From Deltaproteobacteria bacterium (GTDB taxonomy: Bacteria > Desulfobacterota > Desulfovibrionia > Desulfovibrionales > Desulfovibrionaceae), in contig JAJBSY010000241.1 of NCBI GenBank assembly GCA_020861205.1, forward strand, positions 1 to 9,957: 9,957 nucleotides of DNA, read 5' to 3'. Under the pieces are notes generated by a model that did not search any database, was not told the origin of the DNA, and was given only the letters and a program-made list of their open reading frames with translations. Position numbers and translations under genes: made by a program. Positions 7,563 through 9,957 of the stretch are shown here, piece after piece. Numbering within the stretch: the stretch's first letter is position 1; each line of letters begins with the position of its first letter.

Positions 7563-9272
7563 ATGGTTGACGAAAGCAAGATGTATTTTAAAAAGCACCG
7601 CAGCGGGCAGCTGACGAACGGCATCGAACGTTCCGCGCACCGGGCTTTACTCTACAGCATGGGGCTGGAGGGCGATGACTTCAAAAAGCCGATGATCGCC
7701 ATTGTTAACTCGTTCACGGAAATGGTCCCGGGCCATATCCATCTCCGGGAACTGGCGGATTTCGTCAAGCAGGGCGTTGTCGAGGCGGGGGGGCTGCCGC
7801 GGGAATTCAATACCATCGCCCTGTGCGACGGCCTTTGCCAGGGACATAAGGGGATGAGTTACCCTCTGCCCAGCAGGGAGGTTATCGCGGACTCCATCGA
7901 AATGATGGTGGAAGCCCACCAGTTCGATGCAATGGTCATGATGCCGGGATGCGACAAGATCGTTCCCGGGATGCTCATGGCTGCGGCCCGCCTGGATATT
8001 CCGGCGATTTTCGTTCCCGGCGGGCCGATGCTGCCCGGACGGTACAAGGACCTTGACGTGCTGACCCTGACCGACATGCGCGAGCTGATCGGCCGGACTC
8101 AGACCGGCAAACTGACGGTGGACGAGCTTATGGAAGCGGAACGCGAAGCGCTCCCGGGATACGGTACCTGCTCGATGCTCGGGACCGCGAATACCATGAG
8201 CTGCATGACGGAAATACTCGGCATGGCGTTGCCGGGGTGCGGGCTCGCCCACGCGGTTTCGGCCAAGAAACGCCGGCTGGCGAAACAATCCGGCAAGCGG
8301 ATCGTGGCCATGCTCGAAGAAGGCCTCACGGCCCGCAAAATCCTGACACGGGCCGCCCTGCGCAACGGCGTCATGGCCGGGATGGCGATGGGCGCCTCCA
8401 CCAACAGCGCGCTGCACCTTCCGGCCATCGCCCATGAAGCGGGTGTGGAACTCTCTCTGCGGGACTTTGACGAACTGAGCAGAAAGGTTCCCTATATCTG
8501 CAACATAAAGCCGTCAGGAAAGTATCCGCTCATCGCCCTTGAGGAAGCTGGCGGCATCCCCGCGGTGCTGAAAGCCATTGAAGGAAAGCTTGAAAACGGG
8601 CACATGACGGTTACCGGGAAAACGATGGCGGAAAATCTTTCGTCCGTGGCTCTCGTCGAGAACGACATCGTCTACCCCGTAACGAGCCCGAAAAACGAGG
8701 AAGGCGGCCTCGCGGTCCTGTACGGCAACCTGGCGCCGGACGGCGCGGTCGTCAAAAAATCAGGCGTGAAACCGTCGATGTACTATTTCGAAGGGCGCGC
8801 GAGGATATTCCACTCCATGGAAGACGCCAGCGCGGCCGTGTCCGGCGACCGCATCAAGCAGGGCGACGTGCTCGTGATCCGGTACGAAGGGCCCAAGGGC
8901 GGTCCGGGTATGCGCGAAATGCACATGACAACCTCGCTCATCGTCGGGCGCGGAATGGACGAGAGTTGCGCGCTGATTACGGACGGAAGGTTCTCCGGCT
9001 CCACGCGGGGGCCCTGCATCGGGCATGTATCGCCTGAAGCGGCGGCCGGCGGTCCCATAGCCGCGGTCGAGGAGGGCGATACGATCGTCATCGACATCCC
9101 GAACCGGCGCCTGGAACTCCGCGTGCCGCAGGAAGAGATAGAGCGCCGCCTGGCCAACGTGCAACACGTCGTCAAGGAGCGGACGCCCGCGCTCGGGCGG
9201 TATGCCGCCCTGGTCAGTTCCGCGGACAAGGGCGCCGTTCTTCTGTGCCCGGATGAGAAGAAGGCCGGGTGA
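7563..9272 (+). CDS. IlvD/Edd-family iron-sulfur dehydratase
   Basis: Cytoplasmic Fe-S dehydratase that removes water from a 2,3-dihydroxy acid or sugar acid to give a 2-keto acid. At 569 residues it has the usual family length. Family signatures: CDKIVPGMLMA at 130-140 (C130 cluster ligand; D131/K132 at the expected metal site), GTCSMLGTANTM with C203, and the C-terminal TDGRFSGSTRGPCIGHVSPEA from about 474. VNSFTEMVPGHIHL at 48-61 lacks the N-terminal cluster cysteine of 2Fe-2S enzymes; instead C88 and C92 occur in ALCDGLCQGHKGM, where 6-phosphogluconate dehydratase has a similar CDG. The ATG at 7563 has GGGAG 8 bases upstream; the open frame left of it covers the regulatory region. It is divergent from a LysR gene and followed by a TRAP binding protein, with no ilv genes nearby. 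This favours catabolism of an imported acid over branched-chain amino acid synthesis, but an IlvD role is not excluded. Confidence 0.9.
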   Translation: MVDESKMYFKKHRSGQLTNGIERSAHRALLYSMGLEGDDFKKPMIAIVNSFTEMVPGHIHLRELADFVKQGVVEAGGLPREFNTIALCDGLCQGHKGMSYPLPSREVIADSIEMMVEAHQFDAMVMMPGCDKIVPGMLMAAARLDIPAIFVPGGPMLPGRYKDLDVLTLTDMRELIGRTQTGKLTVDELMEAEREALPGYGTCSMLGTANTMSCMTEILGMALPGCGLAHAVSAKKRRLAKQSGKRIVAMLEEGLTARKILTRAALRNGVMAGMAMGASTNSALHLPAIAHEAGVELSLRDFDELSRKVPYICNIKPSGKYPLIALEEAGGIPAVLKAIEGKLENGHMTVTGKTMAENLSSVALVENDIVYPVTSPKNEEGGLAVLYGNLAPDGAVVKKSGVKPSMYYFEGRARIFHSMEDASAAVSGDRIKQGDVLVIRYEGPKGGPGMREMHMTTSLIVGRGMDESCALITDGRFSGSTRGPCIGHVSPEAAAGGPIAAVEEGDTIVIDIPNRRLELRVPQEEIERRLANVQHVVKERTPALGRYAALVSSADKGAVLLCPDEKKAG

Positions 9273-9311
9273 GGGAACGGGAAGCGGCAATCGAAAGGGT
9301 ATCGGAAAGTG

Positions 9312-9330
9312 CCCGTTTGAGCCGAACGGG
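9312..9330 (+). repeat. Small hairpin between dehydratase and TRAP genes
   Basis: CCCGTT and AACGGG form a perfect 6-bp stem with a 7-base loop inside the 105-base gap. It is followed by A-rich, not T-rich, sequence, so it is not an intrinsic terminator on the plus strand. It might mark an mRNA processing or stabilising site that sets different levels for the two products, as is common before binding-protein genes. Confidence 0.3.
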
Positions 9331-9377
9331 AAAAAGAAAGAATCATTGTTTTGTCCAAGAAACGAAAGGGGTCCCGC

Positions 9378-9957
9378 ATGAATTGGAAAAGTTTTTTCGT
9401 TGGAGCAACACTCTGTGTCACGGCGTTATTCTCCACCGCCTTCCAGGCGGCGGCGGCCGAAGTCGAATTGAAATTCTACTGGGTCACGTCCGATAACCCG
9501 GATGATCCGTACGCCATCACCGGCCATACGTTCAAGGAAATCGTCGAGAAAAAGACCGGCGGCCGCGTCCTTGTCCACCTTTTCCCCAACGGCGTTCTGG
9601 GCAACGAACGCGATGCCTTCGAAGGCCTCACGATGGGCACGATCGACATGGGCGTTTTCGTTAACGCGGCCGTGGGCGGTTTTGTCAAGGAATTCCAGGT
9701 CCTGGATCTCCCCTTCGTCTTCACGGGGAACGAACAGGTTGACACGGTGCTCGACGGGCCGTTCGGCAAGGAATTGCTCAAGCGCCTGGAACGCGCCAAC
9801 GTCGTCGGTTTCGGCTTTGCCGAAGGCGGCTTCCGCGAGATCATCAACAAGGTGCATCCGATCAACGTCCCCGACGATATGAAGGGCGTCAAGTTCCGCG
9901 TCATGGAGAACCCGATCTACGTCGGCATGTTCAAGTACCTGGGCAGCAACCCGACCC
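9378..9957 (+). CDS. TRAP transporter solute-binding protein, DctP family (3' end missing)
   Basis: Periplasmic receptor of a tripartite ATP-independent transporter; it captures an organic acid and hands it to the DctQ/DctM membrane proteins, probably encoded just beyond the window. The frame is open for 193 codons to the window end. A signal peptide is clear: NWK, a hydrophobic stretch from about residue 6 to 22, then QAAAA with cleavage before E28. The mature protein begins with the typical strand VELKFYWVTS, followed by EIVEKKTGGRV and FPNGVLGNERDAFEGL. It then has DLPFVF, R153 in GGFREI and R174 in MKGVKFRVMENP. R174 is the conserved DctP arginine that binds the ligand carboxylate, and the 21-residue spacing to R153 is like that of the two ligand-binding arginines of SiaP. 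AAGGGG lies 6 bases before the ATG. Its position behind the dehydratase implies that the transported acid feeds that enzyme. Confidence 0.93.
   Translation, partial: MNWKSFFVGATLCVTALFSTAFQAAAAEVELKFYWVTSDNPDDPYAITGHTFKEIVEKKTGGRVLVHLFPNGVLGNERDAFEGLTMGTIDMGVFVNAAVGGFVKEFQVLDLPFVFTGNEQVDTVLDGPFGKELLKRLERANVVGFGFAEGGFREIINKVHPINVPDDMKGVKFRVMENPIYVGMFKYLGSNPT

Noticed and set aside
7647..8435. Minus-strand frames within the dehydratase gene, and similar ones at 8760-9436
   Set aside because: Antisense to strongly conserved IlvD/Edd motifs, with His/Arg-rich composition and no start signals.
9426..9904. Two overlapping minus-strand frames opposite the TRAP binding protein
   Set aside because: The plus strand encodes a clear signal peptide and DctP motifs in this stretch, so the antisense frames are shadows.

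Overview
The window is GC-rich, gene-dense bacterial DNA in four transcription blocks, with AT-rich patches only at intergenic promoters and terminators. The protein set is a TRAP-type periplasmic binding protein, an IlvD/Edd dehydratase, a hydantoinase/carbamoylase pair, a GlpF/GlpK pair and a small zinc-ribbon protein. Together with strong Shine-Dalgarno sites and GC-rich codon use, it suggests a Gram-negative anaerobe or facultative anaerobe. A Desulfovibrionaceae-like member of the Desulfobacterota fits best, but this is inference from gene content and no phylogenetic marker is present. No rRNA, tRNA, CRISPR array, transposase or integrase was seen.

Block 1 (1-2863, plus strand) is a degradative operon. 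It holds the C-terminal two thirds or so of a cyclic-amidase (dihydropyrimidinase/hydantoinase/allantoinase-like), a one-base-overlapping M20-family carbamoylase/allantoate amidohydrolase-like enzyme, and an AroM-family protein 46 bases further on. The first two are successive enzymes: ring opening of a cyclic amide or ureide, then hydrolysis of the N-carbamoyl product. The AroM-family protein sits where such operons often carry a racemase, and it has two cysteines that could fit such a role.

Block 2 (5389 down to 3041, minus strand) is glpF-glpK, for glycerol uptake by a facilitator channel and its trapping as glycerol 3-phosphate. It has a candidate promoter in an AT-rich patch at about 5434-5463 and a strong hairpin terminator at 2988-3022. 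Block 3 (5604-6164) holds a 67-residue zinc-ribbon-like protein on the plus strand, a perfect 34-base palindromic terminator, and on the minus strand a small signal-peptide-bearing gene that appears to be broken by a one-base frameshift.

Block 4 (6415-9957) is a regulated catabolic module. A LysR-type regulator (minus strand) is divergent from an IlvD/Edd-type dehydratase, which is followed by the start of a DctP-type TRAP solute-binding protein that runs off the window. A perfect LysR-type T-N11-A box (GATAT-N11-ATATC, 7470-7490) lies between the divergent genes. The likely logic is import of an organic acid, probably a hydroxy or sugar acid, its dehydration to a 2-keto acid, and control by the adjacent LysR protein. 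The exact substrate cannot be read from the window.
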